Assembly (NCBI RefSeq): GCF_014596085.1
Contig: NZ_JACCJY010000002.1
Location: forward strand, 1-64,000
DNA length: 64,000 bases
Direction of reading: 5' to 3'
DNA from: Azospirillum tabaci
GTDB lineage: Bacteria; Pseudomonadota; Alphaproteobacteria; Azospirillales; Azospirillaceae
The translations under genes were made by a program, and so were the position numbers. Of the stretch, positions 53,317 through 61,164 are shown piece after piece. Below the pieces are notes generated by a model that did not search any database, was not told the DNA's origin, and saw nothing but the letters and a program-made list of their open reading frames with translations. Positions within the stretch are counted from its first letter, which is position 1. Each line of letters begins with the position of its first letter.

Positions 53317-53392
53317 TCCCGGTTAGCTCAGTCGGTAGAGCAGCGGACTGTTAATCCGCGTGTCGCTGGTTCGAGTCCAGCACCGGGAGCCA
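53317..53392 (+). tRNA. tRNA-Asn (GTT)
   Basis: A 76-nt cloverleaf. The acceptor arm TCCCGGT pairs with ACCGGGA. The D arm contains AGCTCAGTCGGTAGAGC, the anticodon loop CTGTTAA gives anticodon GTT, and the T arm has GGTTCGAGTCC. Discriminator G73 and the CCA end are encoded. A terminator follows directly. Confidence 0.97.
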
Positions 53393-53400
53393 CTTCGATG

Positions 53401-53434
53401 AAAAGACCGAGTCCTCGCGGGCTCGGTCTTTTTT
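53401..53434 (+). terminator. Rho-independent terminator after tRNA-Asn
   Basis: An 11-bp stem (AAAAGACCGAG / CTCGGTCTTTT) with a 10-nt loop, ending in a run of six T. It begins 9 bases after the tRNA-Asn CCA end. Confidence 0.9.
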
Positions 53435-53588
53435 CATATCGATCTTTCGCCGCCACCGCTTCCGGCATCATACGAAGGAACGAGCGTTCCGACCGAAGGC
53501 CCGATGCCGCCGCGGCTCTCCCAGCGTTACAATTCCATAGAATGTTTTTCGAGTCGTGATTGCGCCTGTTCAGCGGTGGAGGCGACCC

Positions 53589-53819
53589 ATGACCATTCTG
53601 CCCCTCAACTTTCGATCCCTCACACCCAAGAGCGGGACTCCGCGGCCCGATGGCCGGCAGGAAAACGGTGGCTGGGTCGGCGCGGTGGCGATCATCGCTC
53701 TGTCCATGGCGGTGGCCATTGCCCTGCTCGGCGTCGATTGGCACCGGATGCTGGTTCGTGGCAACGCGGTGCTGCCGGAAAACCAGCGGTCCATGGTGGT
53801 CGCACCGATGCCCCGCTGA
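53589..53819 (+). CDS. Small single-pass membrane protein, 76 aa
   Basis: Not recognised. ATG 53589 follows GGTGGAGG. A polar N-terminal half (Pro/Arg/Gly-rich) precedes one membrane segment (about residues 29-47, WVGAVAIIALSMAVAIALLG). A short basic tail ends QRSMVVAPMPR. Probably an inner-membrane protein of unknown role. It lies after the tRNA-Asn terminator and converges on the next small gene. Confidence 0.6.
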   Translation: MTILPLNFRSLTPKSGTPRPDGRQENGGWVGAVAIIALSMAVAIALLGVDWHRMLVRGNAVLPENQRSMVVAPMPR

Positions 53820-53881
53820 AATGCCCTGCTGAACCGAACGCCCGATGGCCCGATGACTGGTCGGGCCACCTTCGTGCCTGT

Positions 53882-54121
53882 CTATCGAGGTTGCGGGTCG
53901 TCGTAGATCAGGCGGTTGTCCGCCACCTCGCCGGCAGGATCGCCGATGTCGCGTTTCCATTCGCCACACCAGTCGGTGGACAGGGTGATCGGAAAGCGTC
54001 CTTCGGTGTCACGCGGCGTCACCTGCGGCGGATAGCGGCGGCACAGGCCCTTCGGTCCCCTCTGGCGGATGCCCTGCCCTTCCCAGAACAGGCAGGTGTA
54101 GCAGTTGTCGATTCGCTTCAT
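53882..54121 (-). CDS. Small cysteine-containing protein, 79 aa
   Basis: Not recognised. It has a CYTCLFWEG start (C7, C10), C27 in GLCRRYPPQ and C52 in TDWCGEWK. The spacing suggests a four-cysteine zinc or iron-sulfur site, as in many short alphaproteobacterial conserved proteins. It is soluble, with no signal peptide. The start ATG lies at 54121. The next small minus-strand gene is 132 bp upstream. Confidence 0.65.
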   Translation of the reverse strand: MKRIDNCYTCLFWEGQGIRQRGPKGLCRRYPPQVTPRDTEGRFPITLSTDWCGEWKRDIGDPAGEVADNRLIYDDPQPR

Positions 54122-54252
54122 CGTGGGGACGCGCTCCTTCCTTCAACGACGGCGCCCCGGAGCGGCGATCCGGTCCGGGAGCGGCGGCAGTGTCGGCCAG
54201 CCGCCCCCTCCGCGTCGATGAAGAAATGCGTGCCGGTGCCGGCCGCGGTGCC

Positions 54253-54429
54253 TCACTCGTGGCGCGGCTTGCCTTTGCGCATGTCGTCGGAGTGCTGGAG
54301 GTAGAAGGCCTTGATCTCCGCATCCAGTTCGAGCTTCCGGCGCTCGCCGGGCGAACCGGCCGGCTCGTCGGCAAGACGCTGGAACTCCGCCACCGCCTGT
54401 TCGAGTTCGCGTTCGCTGTTGATGGGCAT
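54253..54429 (-). CDS. Small charged helical protein, 58 aa
   Basis: A short reading frame worked out directly on the minus strand: ATG at 54429, stop TGA at 54253. The product is largely helical and acidic at the start (MPINSERELEQAVAEFQRLA), then has KLELDAEIKAFYLQH and a basic end (DMRKGKPRHE). GAAGGA lies eight bases before the start. No family recognised. Confidence 0.55.
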   Translation of the reverse strand: MPINSERELEQAVAEFQRLADEPAGSPGERRKLELDAEIKAFYLQHSDDMRKGKPRHE

Positions 54430-54618
54430 CGGTCCCGTCCTTCGTGGTGTCGTTGATGCGGGTAACGTCGCCGACGGGTGGAGGTTTCACGGTCCGGACT
54501 GCAGCGCCCCGGTCGAATCGGAGAGCCACTTGATGGAAGCGCCCTGACGCTCATGTTTAGTTCGGGGATCGAGCAATCCGGCGTCCCGCCCGACTCGACT
54601 CCGGCAAGGGAGGGAAGC

Positions 54619-55641
54619 ATGACGGGTCGCTGGCGCCGCATCCCCTGGACGTTGACCTTCTCTGCGACCTGCCTTGCAGCCTTCCTTTCCGTGATGCTTC
54701 CCATCGCCGCGGCGCGGGCGGACCAGCTCGACGCGGCGAAGCTGGCGGGTGCCCTGGTCCGCATCTCCGCAACCATCCTTCCCGACAGCCAGAGCGCCCG
54801 TTCGCTCGGCACGGAGCGCGAGGGAACCGGCGTCGTCATCGACGGGGCGGGACTGATCCTCACCATCGGCTACACGATTTTGGAGGCGTCCCAGCTCCAG
54901 GTCACCACCGGCGAGGGGCGCGGCTATCCCGCGGAATTCGTGGCCTACGACCAAGCCAGCGGATTCGGCCTGCTGCGCGCCGGCATGGGGTTCAGCGCCG
55001 CTCCCGTCCGGCTCGGCGACTCCGACGCGATCAAGGAGGGTGAGCGCGCCATCGTGCTCACCCGGCAGGGGTCCACCGGGGTGCAGCCGGTGCTGATCGC
55101 CGCGAAACGCGAGTTTGCCGGCTATTGGGAGTATCTGCTGGACGAGGCGATCTTCACCACCCCCCCGATCATGGGTTTCAACGGCGCCGCTCTGATCGAC
55201 CGCAAGGGCGAACTGGTCGGGATCGGCTCGCTGATCGTGCGCGACGCTGTACCCGCCCATGGCGGTATTCCCGGCAACATGTTCGTTCCGGTCTCCGCGC
55301 TGAAGCCGATCCTGGCCGATCTGCTGGCGTTCGGACGGCGGCAGGAACCGGCGCGCCCTTGGCTGGGCGTCACGCTGCGCGAGGAGCAAGGCCGCCTGAT
55401 GGTCGAAAAGGTCACACCGCAGAGCCCCGCGGCGACCGTGGGAATCCAGCCGGGCGACATGATCGTCGGGGTTGCCGGCCAGCGGCCGCAAGGACTGGCG
55501 GATTTCTACCGCAAGGTCTGGGATCTCGGTCCAGCCGGCGTCACCGTGCCGCTGGAACTGCTGCGCGGACCCAAGCTGGAGTCGATCGCGGTCCCCTCCG
55601 CCGACCGCTACAGCACGCTGAAACTGAACCCGACCTTCTGA
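54619..55641 (+). CDS. HtrA/DegP-like protein with replaced catalytic triad, plus PDZ domain
   Basis: A 340-residue exported protein. A signal peptide (about 1-34) precedes a trypsin-fold region that aligns well with DegP (GTGVVIDGAGLILT, KEGERAIVLTRQG, GELVGIGSLI) and one PDZ domain near the C-terminus (PWLGVTLREE...QPGDMIVGVAG). Against DegP, the catalytic histidine position is Y85, the aspartate position is G115, and GNSGG has become GFNGA with N188 instead of serine. It should not be a classical serine protease; a scaffolding or peptide-binding role is inferred. ATG 54619 follows GGGAGGG. Confidence 0.85.
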   Translation: MTGRWRRIPWTLTFSATCLAAFLSVMLPIAAARADQLDAAKLAGALVRISATILPDSQSARSLGTEREGTGVVIDGAGLILTIGYTILEASQLQVTTGEGRGYPAEFVAYDQASGFGLLRAGMGFSAAPVRLGDSDAIKEGERAIVLTRQGSTGVQPVLIAAKREFAGYWEYLLDEAIFTTPPIMGFNGAALIDRKGELVGIGSLIVRDAVPAHGGIPGNMFVPVSALKPILADLLAFGRRQEPARPWLGVTLREEQGRLMVEKVTPQSPAATVGIQPGDMIVGVAGQRPQGLADFYRKVWDLGPAGVTVPLELLRGPKLESIAVPSADRYSTLKLNPTF

Positions 55642-55729
55642 GGGAAAATTCCCAGCCGCCTCGCCCCGGTCGGGCGGATGCGCTACATCCTTGGACCGTG
55701 CACGCCCAGCAAGCCAAGGAGTCCCGCCC

Positions 55730-56338
55730 GTGGATCATCCGGACATCGAGGTCCAAGAGAAGAAGACGGCCTACAACGGCTATCTCAAGGTCGACGTCTA
55801 CCGCCTGCGCCACAAGAAGTTCGACGGTTCCTGGACCGGTGTTCTGCCGCCGCGGGAGGTCTGCGTGCGCGGCGAAGCCGTGGGCGTGCTGCTCTACGAT
55901 GCGGACCGGGACAGCGTGGTCCTGATCGAGCAGTTCCGGGTCGGCTCGGCTTCGGCGGGCGGGCCGGCGTGGCTCACGGAAATCGTTGCCGGCCTTTTGG
56001 ACGAGGGCGAGACACCGGAGCAGGTGGCGCGGCGGGAGGCCATGGAGGAAGCCGGCTGCACCATCCAGGACATCGAGACGATCTGCGACTATTACCCCAG
56101 CCCAGGCGCCTACGACGAGCATGTGACCGTTTTCTGCGGCCGGGTGGACAGCCGGGGCCTCGCCGCGACGGGTGGCTGCGCGGACGAGCACGAGGACATC
56201 CGCATCATGGTCGTCCCGGCCGACGAGGCGATCCGGCTGCTCGACGAGAACCGGCTGAACAATTCCATCGCCATCATCGCGCTGGGCTGGTTCGCGCGGA
56301 ACCGCGACCGGCTGCGCGCTCAATGGGCTGGAAAATAG
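55730..56338 (+). CDS. Nudix hydrolase, ADP-ribose pyrophosphatase type
   Basis: A 202-residue Nudix enzyme. The Nudix box is intact, running from GLLDEGETPEQ to REAMEEAGCT (G-x5-E-x7-REU-x-EE-x-G-U). The N-terminal beta-rich domain with PPREVCVRGEAVGVLLYD and the downstream DYYPSPGAYDEHVTVFCG segment fit ADP-ribose pyrophosphatases (NudF-like), which hydrolyse ADP-ribose to AMP and ribose 5-phosphate. The start is GTG 55730, eight bases after AAGGAG. Substrate inferred. Confidence 0.9.
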   Translation: MDHPDIEVQEKKTAYNGYLKVDVYRLRHKKFDGSWTGVLPPREVCVRGEAVGVLLYDADRDSVVLIEQFRVGSASAGGPAWLTEIVAGLLDEGETPEQVARREAMEEAGCTIQDIETICDYYPSPGAYDEHVTVFCGRVDSRGLAATGGCADEHEDIRIMVVPADEAIRLLDENRLNNSIAIIALGWFARNRDRLRAQWAGK

Positions 56339-56448
56339 AAAGAACAAATCAACTTCGTTCAATGCTGCATTTCACAGGCCGACCTTGAATTCCCTGGTGC
56401 GCAATCCGATAGTGTTGCCCGGTTCATCATTCGATTCGGGAGACAGTC

Positions 56449-57453
56449 GTGGACATCCGCACCGGCTTCATCGGCTCCATCGGCAACACGCCGCTGATTC
56501 GGCTGGAAGGGCCGTCGAAGGCCACGGGATGTGAGATCCTGGGCAAGGCGGAGTTCCTCAATCCAGGCGGGTCCGTGAAGGACCGCGCCGCCCTGGCCAT
56601 CGTCCGCGACGCCGAACGCCGGGGCCTGCTGCGCCCCGGCGGCACCATCGTCGAGGGCACGGCGGGCAACACCGGCATCGGGCTGGCGCTGGTCGGCAAC
56701 GCGCTCGGTTACCGCACCGTCATCGTGATGCCGGAAACGCAGAGCCAGGAGAAGAAGGACATGCTGCGCCTGGTCGGCGCCGACCTTCGCCTGGTGCCGG
56801 CGGTGCCCTACTCCAACCCCGACAACTACGTCCGCTATTCGGGCCGTTTGGCCGAGGAGTTGGCGAAGACCGAGCCGAACGGCGCCGTCTGGGCCAACCA
56901 GTTCGACAATGTGGCGAACCGCGAGGGCCACCGCCTGACCACCGGTCCGGAAATCTGGAACCAGACCGAGGGGCGGATCGACGCCTTCACCTGCGCGGTG
57001 GGCAGCGGCGGCACGCTGGCCGGCGTCGGTCTGGCGCTGAAGGAGCGCGATCCGGGCGTCCGCATCGTTCTGGCCGATCCGATGGGCGCCTCCCTCTACC
57101 ATCACTACGCCCATGGAACGCTGAAGGCCGAGGGCACTTCGATCACCGAAGGCATCGGCCAGGGCCGCATCACCGCGAATCTGGAAGGCGCCCCGGTCGA
57201 TCAGGCTCTGCAGATCCCTGACGAGGAAGCCCTGCCGGTCATCTTCGACCTGATCAAGTCGCAGGGCCTGGTGCTTGGCGGTTCGAGCGGCATCAACGTG
57301 GCGGCGGCCATCCGCATCGCCAAGGAGATGGGGCCGGGCCACACCATCGTGACGATTCTCTGCGACGGAGGGCAGCGCTACCAATCGAAGCTCTTCAATC
57401 CGGCGTTCCTGCGTGAGAAGAATCTGCCTGTGCCCGATTGGCTGGATTCGTAA
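56449..57453 (+). CDS. cysK: Cysteine synthase (O-acetylserine sulfhydrylase)
   Basis: A 334-residue fold-type II PLP enzyme. The PLP lysine is K44 in NPGGSVKDRAAL. The substrate loop is EGTAGNTGIGL (family form TSGNTG), and GSGGTLAGVG is the phosphate-binding loop. It makes cysteine from O-acetylserine and sulfide. Start GTG 56449. The C-terminus is slightly longer than in E. coli CysK. It lies immediately before an alanyl-tRNA-editing gene and a mercaptopyruvate sulfurtransferase. A related PLP function such as S-sulfocysteine synthesis cannot be excluded. Confidence 0.87.
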   Translation: MDIRTGFIGSIGNTPLIRLEGPSKATGCEILGKAEFLNPGGSVKDRAALAIVRDAERRGLLRPGGTIVEGTAGNTGIGLALVGNALGYRTVIVMPETQSQEKKDMLRLVGADLRLVPAVPYSNPDNYVRYSGRLAEELAKTEPNGAVWANQFDNVANREGHRLTTGPEIWNQTEGRIDAFTCAVGSGGTLAGVGLALKERDPGVRIVLADPMGASLYHHYAHGTLKAEGTSITEGIGQGRITANLEGAPVDQALQIPDEEALPVIFDLIKSQGLVLGGSSGINVAAAIRIAKEMGPGHTIVTILCDGGQRYQSKLFNPAFLREKNLPVPDWLDS

Positions 57454-57469
57454 ACGCACCCGAGGTTCC

Positions 57470-58177
57470 ATGGAACTGATCTTCCGCGAGGACGCCTACG
57501 CAACCTCCTGCACCGCCACCGTGACATCCGCGGACGAGCGGGGCATCCGGCTGGACCGGACGGTCTTCTATCCCAACGGCGGCGGCCAGCCCGGCGACAC
57601 CGGCCAATTGCGCATCGCCGGCGCCACGCTGCGCATCGTGGACACGGTGAAGGGCGATGGGCCGGACGACGTCATCCATGTGCCCGAGCCCGGCACCGCC
57701 CTGCCCGCCCCCGGCACGCCGGTCGAGGCGGAGATCGACTGGGACCGCCGGCACCGCCACATGCGGATGCACACGGCGCTGCACCTCGTCTGCGCGGTGC
57801 TTCCCGGTGCGTCGATCACCGGCGCCCAGGTCGGGGCGGAGCGCAGCCGTGTCGATTTCAACGTCCCGACCGAGGGGCTCGACAAGGAGACCATCGCGGC
57901 GGCCCTGAACCGGCTGGTCGCCGCGGACACGCCGGTCGGCTCGCTGTGGATCACCGACGAGGAGCTGGACGCCAACCCCGAGCTGATCCGCACCCTGACG
58001 GTCAAGCCGCCGCGCGGCCATGGCCGTGTCCGGCTGGTGGACATCGCCGGGGTTGACCGTCAGCCCTGCGGCGGTACCCATGTGAAGCGGCTGGGCGAGA
58101 TCGGCGGCCTCGACGTCGTGAAGATCGAGAACAAGGGCAAGCAGAACCGGCGCGTGATCGTCGCGCTGCGGGGTTGA
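57470..58177 (+). CDS. Alanyl-tRNA editing protein (AlaX type)
   Basis: A 235-residue free-standing editing domain related to the AlaRS C-terminal region. The zinc motifs are present: HTALHL (HxxxH) and CGGTHV (C-x3-H). NGGGQPGDTG is the conserved glycine loop. It hydrolyses Ser- or Gly-tRNA-Ala in the cytoplasm, improving translation accuracy. ATG 57470 lies 16 nt after the cysK stop. The gene runs between cysteine metabolism genes with short gaps on both sides. Confidence 0.92.
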   Translation: MELIFREDAYATSCTATVTSADERGIRLDRTVFYPNGGGQPGDTGQLRIAGATLRIVDTVKGDGPDDVIHVPEPGTALPAPGTPVEAEIDWDRRHRHMRMHTALHLVCAVLPGASITGAQVGAERSRVDFNVPTEGLDKETIAAALNRLVAADTPVGSLWITDEELDANPELIRTLTVKPPRGHGRVRLVDIAGVDRQPCGGTHVKRLGEIGGLDVVKIENKGKQNRRVIVALRG

Positions 58178-58192
58178 ACGGGAAGACATTCC

Positions 58193-59110
58193 ATGACCGA
58201 ATCAAAAACCACACTCACCCTCCCCGGCCCGATCGTTCCAACCGGGTGGTTGGCGGAGCGGCTGGGCCAGCCGGGCCTACGCGTTCTCGACGCCTCCTGG
58301 TTCATGCCCGGCTCCGACCGCGACCCACGCGCCGAGTTCCTGGAGCGTCGCATCCCCGGCGCCGTGCGCATCGACATCGACGAGGTGGCGCAGCCGGACA
58401 CCCATCCCCTGCCGCACATGGTCCCGAACGAAGCGATCTTCGCAGCCAAGGTCGGGGCGCTCGGCGTCGGCAGCGACGACACGGTGGTCGTCTACGACAG
58501 CGCCGGCATGGCCACCGCCGCCGCCCGCGTCTGGTGGATGTTCCGCCTGTTCGGGCACGACCGCGTCGCCGTTCTGGACGGCGGCCTGCCGAAATGGATC
58601 GCGGAAGGCCGGGCTCTGGAATCCGGTCCGGCCGACCCGGCCCCGGCGGAATTCGTGGCGAGGCTGCAGCCGGGCCTGCTGCGCCGGGCCGACGACGTGC
58701 TCGCCAACATCGACTCGGGGGCGGATCAGGTGGTGGACGCCCGCGGCGCCAACCGCTACGAGGGCGCCGTCGTCGAGCCCTGGCCGGGCCGCCGCAGCGG
58801 TCGCATCCCCGGCAGCCTCAACCTGCCCTACACGGACCTGATCGACGCGGAGAGCAAGACCCTGTTGCCGCCCGAGGTCATCGCGGAGCGGGCGAAGGGC
58901 GCCGGACTCGACCTGGAGCGTCCCATCGTCGCCTCCTGCGGCAGCGGCGTGACCGCCTGCGTGCTCGCCCTCGGTCTGGCCGTCGTCGGCAAGAAGGACG
59001 TGGCCGTTTATGACGGGTCCTGGGCGGAATGGGGGCTGCGCAGCGATCTGCCGCTGGAGACCGGACCCCGGAAAATCGGACCCCAGAAAACAGGGCCGGT
59101 GACGCGGTGA
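58193..59110 (+). CDS. sseA: 3-Mercaptopyruvate sulfurtransferase
   Basis: A 305-residue tandem rhodanese. The N-terminal domain is inactive, with VYDSAGMATAARVWW where an active-site loop would be, and the C-terminal one carries the catalytic loop CGSGVTAC. It moves sulfur from 3-mercaptopyruvate to thiols or cyanide. The C-terminus ends with an unusual repetitive tail (TGPRKIGPQKTGPVTR) from a 15-bp DNA repeat. The stop overlaps the next gene's GTG (GTGA). Confidence 0.92.
   Translation: MTESKTTLTLPGPIVPTGWLAERLGQPGLRVLDASWFMPGSDRDPRAEFLERRIPGAVRIDIDEVAQPDTHPLPHMVPNEAIFAAKVGALGVGSDDTVVVYDSAGMATAAARVWWMFRLFGHDRVAVLDGGLPKWIAEGRALESGPADPAPAEFVARLQPGLLRRADDVLANIDSGADQVVDARGANRYEGAVVEPWPGRRSGRIPGSLNLPYTDLIDAESKTLLPPEVIAERAKGAGLDLERPIVASCGSGVTACVLALGLAVVGKKDVAVYDGSWAEWGLRSDLPLETGPRKIGPQKTGPVTR
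59061..59090 (+). repeat. 15-bp imperfect tandem repeat at the 3' end of sseA
   Basis: CGGACCCCGGAAAAT at 59062-59076 is followed by CGGACCCCAGAAAAC at 59077-59091, with two differences. It encodes the GPRKIGPQKTGP tail. A 15-bp period also occurs at the end of the MORN-repeat gene in this window. Confidence 0.8.
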
Positions 59111-59541
59111 GCGAAGCGCTGAGCATCCGTCCCTACGAGGCGGCGGACCGTGACGACGTGGTGGCGCTCTGGACCGCCTGCAACCTCGTGGTGCCGTGGA
59201 ACGACCCGGTGGCTGACATCGCGCTCGCCGTGTCGAAACCGAACGCCACGATCCTGATCGGCCGCGAGGGGGACCGGACCGTGGCGTCCATCATGGTCGG
59301 ACATGACGGGCATCGCGGCTGGTTCTACTATCTGGCGGTCGATCCCGCCTGCCGCGGGCGCGGCCATGGCCGGACGATGGTTCGGGCGGCGGAGGGCTGG
59401 CTTGTGGAGGCAGGCATGCCCAAGGCGCAACTCATGGTGCGCGCGACGAACCACGCCGTGGTGGCGTTCTATGAGCGGCTGGGCTATGCCACCGGTCCCG
59501 TTACCGTGATGCAGAAATGGCTGAAGACCGATTCTCCCTGA
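59107..59541 (+). CDS. GNAT-family acetyltransferase (YpeA-like)
   Basis: A 144-residue GNAT enzyme. The start is IRPYEAADRDDVVALWTACN, and WNDPVADI is a hallmark of YpeA-like members. Motif A is CRGRGHGRTMVRAAEGWL, and AVVAFYERLGYATG is motif B. GTG 59107 overlaps the sseA stop. The 3' end overlaps the next acetyltransferase gene by 25 nt, so the two are coupled. Substrate unknown. Confidence 0.87.
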   Translation: MSEALSIRPYEAADRDDVVALWTACNLVVPWNDPVADIALAVSKPNATILIGREGDRTVASIMVGHDGHRGWFYYLAVDPACRGRGHGRTMVRAAEGWLVEAGMPKAQLMVRATNHAVVAFYERLGYATGPVTVMQKWLKTDSP

Positions 59542-60158
59542 CGCCGCCTCCCCGGACGTCCCTGTCGCACTCCCAGATCGCGGCGCCGGTGCCGCCCGGC
59601 TGCCTGTCCGTCATCGTCACCTATCTGGAGATGACGGCGCCACCGGCCCACGCGCCCCTGCCCCGTCCGGCGGGTGACGTGGCGCTGGTGCGGGCCAACC
59701 CGCCGACCGCCTCCTACTACCGCTATCTCTACGACACGGTGGGCGAGCCCTGGCTGTGGCACGAGCGGCGGCGCATGCCGATGCCGGAACTGGGGCGCAT
59801 CGTCACCGACCCGCGGATCGAGATCTGGGTCCTCTATGTGAACGGCACGCCCGCCGGCTACGCCGAGATCGACCGGCGGGAACAGAACACCGATCTGGCC
59901 TATTTTGGGCTGATCCCGGATTTCATCGGCCTGAAGCTCGGCCCCTGGCTGCTCGACACGGCGATCCGGCTCGCCTGGCAGGGCGGGACGAAGCGGCTTC
60001 TGGTCAACACCTGCACCTTCGATCACCCGAAGGCGCTGCCGCTCTATCAGTCGATGGGGTTCGTGCCCTACCGGCATGTGACCCGCGAGATCCGCGATCC
60101 CCGTCTCCTCGGCTGGCTGCCGCGGACCTCGGCACCGCACATTCCGATCAACGAGTGA
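59517..60158 (+). CDS. GNAT-family acetyltransferase
   Basis: A 213-residue protein. The core has YYRYLYDTVGEPWLWHERR, a region with AGYAEIDRREQNTDLAYFGL, and GLKLGPWLLDTAIRLAW, the CoA-binding helix region. The TCTFDHPKALPLYQSMGF segment is motif B. It starts inside the previous gene (25-nt overlap). Substrate unknown. The first 30 residues are poorly conserved in character, and a start further downstream is possible. Confidence 0.82.
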   Translation: MAEDRFSLTPPPRTSLSHSQIAAPVPPGCLSVIVTYLEMTAPPAHAPLPRPAGDVALVRANPPTASYYRYLYDTVGEPWLWHERRRMPMPELGRIVTDPRIEIWVLYVNGTPAGYAEIDRREQNTDLAYFGLIPDFIGLKLGPWLLDTAIRLAWQGGTKRLLVNTCTFDHPKALPLYQSMGFVPYRHVTREIRDPRLLGWLPRTSAPHIPINE

Positions 60159-60210
60159 CGGCCCGTCCGGGTCCGCTCCACGCCGCTCCGAACGCCAGGA
60201 TTCCGACGCC

Positions 60211-61164
60211 ATGATGAAGGGCATTCTGTTCGCGTTCCTGGCCTTCGCCTTCTTCGCCTGGGGCGATGCGCTGGTGAAGGCAATCGGGCATGGGCTGGAC
60301 CCGTTCGAGGTCACCTTCTTCGCCTACATCCTGCCGTTGCTGCTCTCCCCGGTCTTCATGACCAAGGGCGACCGCATCGGCGACCTGCTGCGCTGGAACC
60401 GGCCCTGGCTGATGACGGTGCGGCTGATCTTCGTGGCGGCCTCCACCCCGCTCAGCGTCATGTCGTTCCGAAGCCTGCCCTTCGCGGAAGCCTTCGCGAT
60501 GATCTTCCTGATGCCCAGCCTGGTGACGCTGCTCTCGATCTTCGTGCTGAAGGAGCCGGTGCGCTGGCGCCGGCGGCTGGCCATCGGGGCGGCCTTCATC
60601 GGCGTGCTGATCGTCGCCCGCCCCGGCTTCCGCGAGCTGCTGCCCGGCCATTTCGCGGCGCTGGGCTGCGCCTTCAGCTCCGCCGTCGTGGTCATCACCG
60701 GGCGGATGATCGGGCATACCGAGAAGCGCTTCACCCTGATCGGGACGGTGTTCCTGTCGACCGCCGTCGCGTCCGGCCTGCTGATGATCCCCGGTTTCGA
60801 GTGGCCGACGAAGGAGCAGTGGATTCTGACGGTGGGCTTCGCCACCACGACCTTCGCCGCCCAGGCCCTGTTCACCCTGGCCGCCGCCTTCGCCCCGGCG
60901 GATCGGGTGGGTGCGGCCCAATACAGCCAGATCCTGTGGGCGCTGGCCATCGGGGCGATCTTCTTCGACGAGTGGCCGGACCTGCTCTCGCTGGTCGGCA
61001 TCGTGATCGTCGTCGGCTCCGGGCTGTTCATCTTCGCCCGCGAGCACGCCCAGCATCCGGACCCGATGCCCGAACCGGTTCCCGGCGAGGAGCCGGAGGT
61101 CAGCTCAGAATCTCTCCCAGAGCCGCGACCAGAGCCCGGTTTTCGTCCTCCCGCCCGACTGTGA
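60211..61164 (+). CDS. EamA/DMT-family transporter
   Basis: A 317-residue inner-membrane protein with about ten hydrophobic segments in two EamA repeats. Examples of family features are TPLSVMSFRSLPFAEAFAM and RVGAAQYSQILWALAIGAIFF. It exports or imports small metabolites; substrate unknown. The C-terminal 40 residues are Pro/Glu-rich and overlap the convergent hisC gene by 65 bp. Start ATG 60211 with a second ATG following. Confidence 0.88.
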   Translation: MMKGILFAFLAFAFFAWGDALVKAIGHGLDPFEVTFFAYILPLLLSPVFMTKGDRIGDLLRWNRPWLMTVRLIFVAASTPLSVMSFRSLPFAEAFAMIFLMPSLVTLLSIFVLKEPVRWRRRLAIGAAFIGVLIVARPGFRELLPGHFAALGCAFSSAVVVITGRMIGHTEKRFTLIGTVFLSTAVASGLLMIPGFEWPTKEQWILTVGFATTTFAAQALFTLAAAFAPADRVGAAQYSQILWALAIGAIFFDEWPDLLSLVGIVIVVGSGLFIFAREHAQHPDPMPEPVPGEEPEVSSESLPEPRPEPGFRPPARL

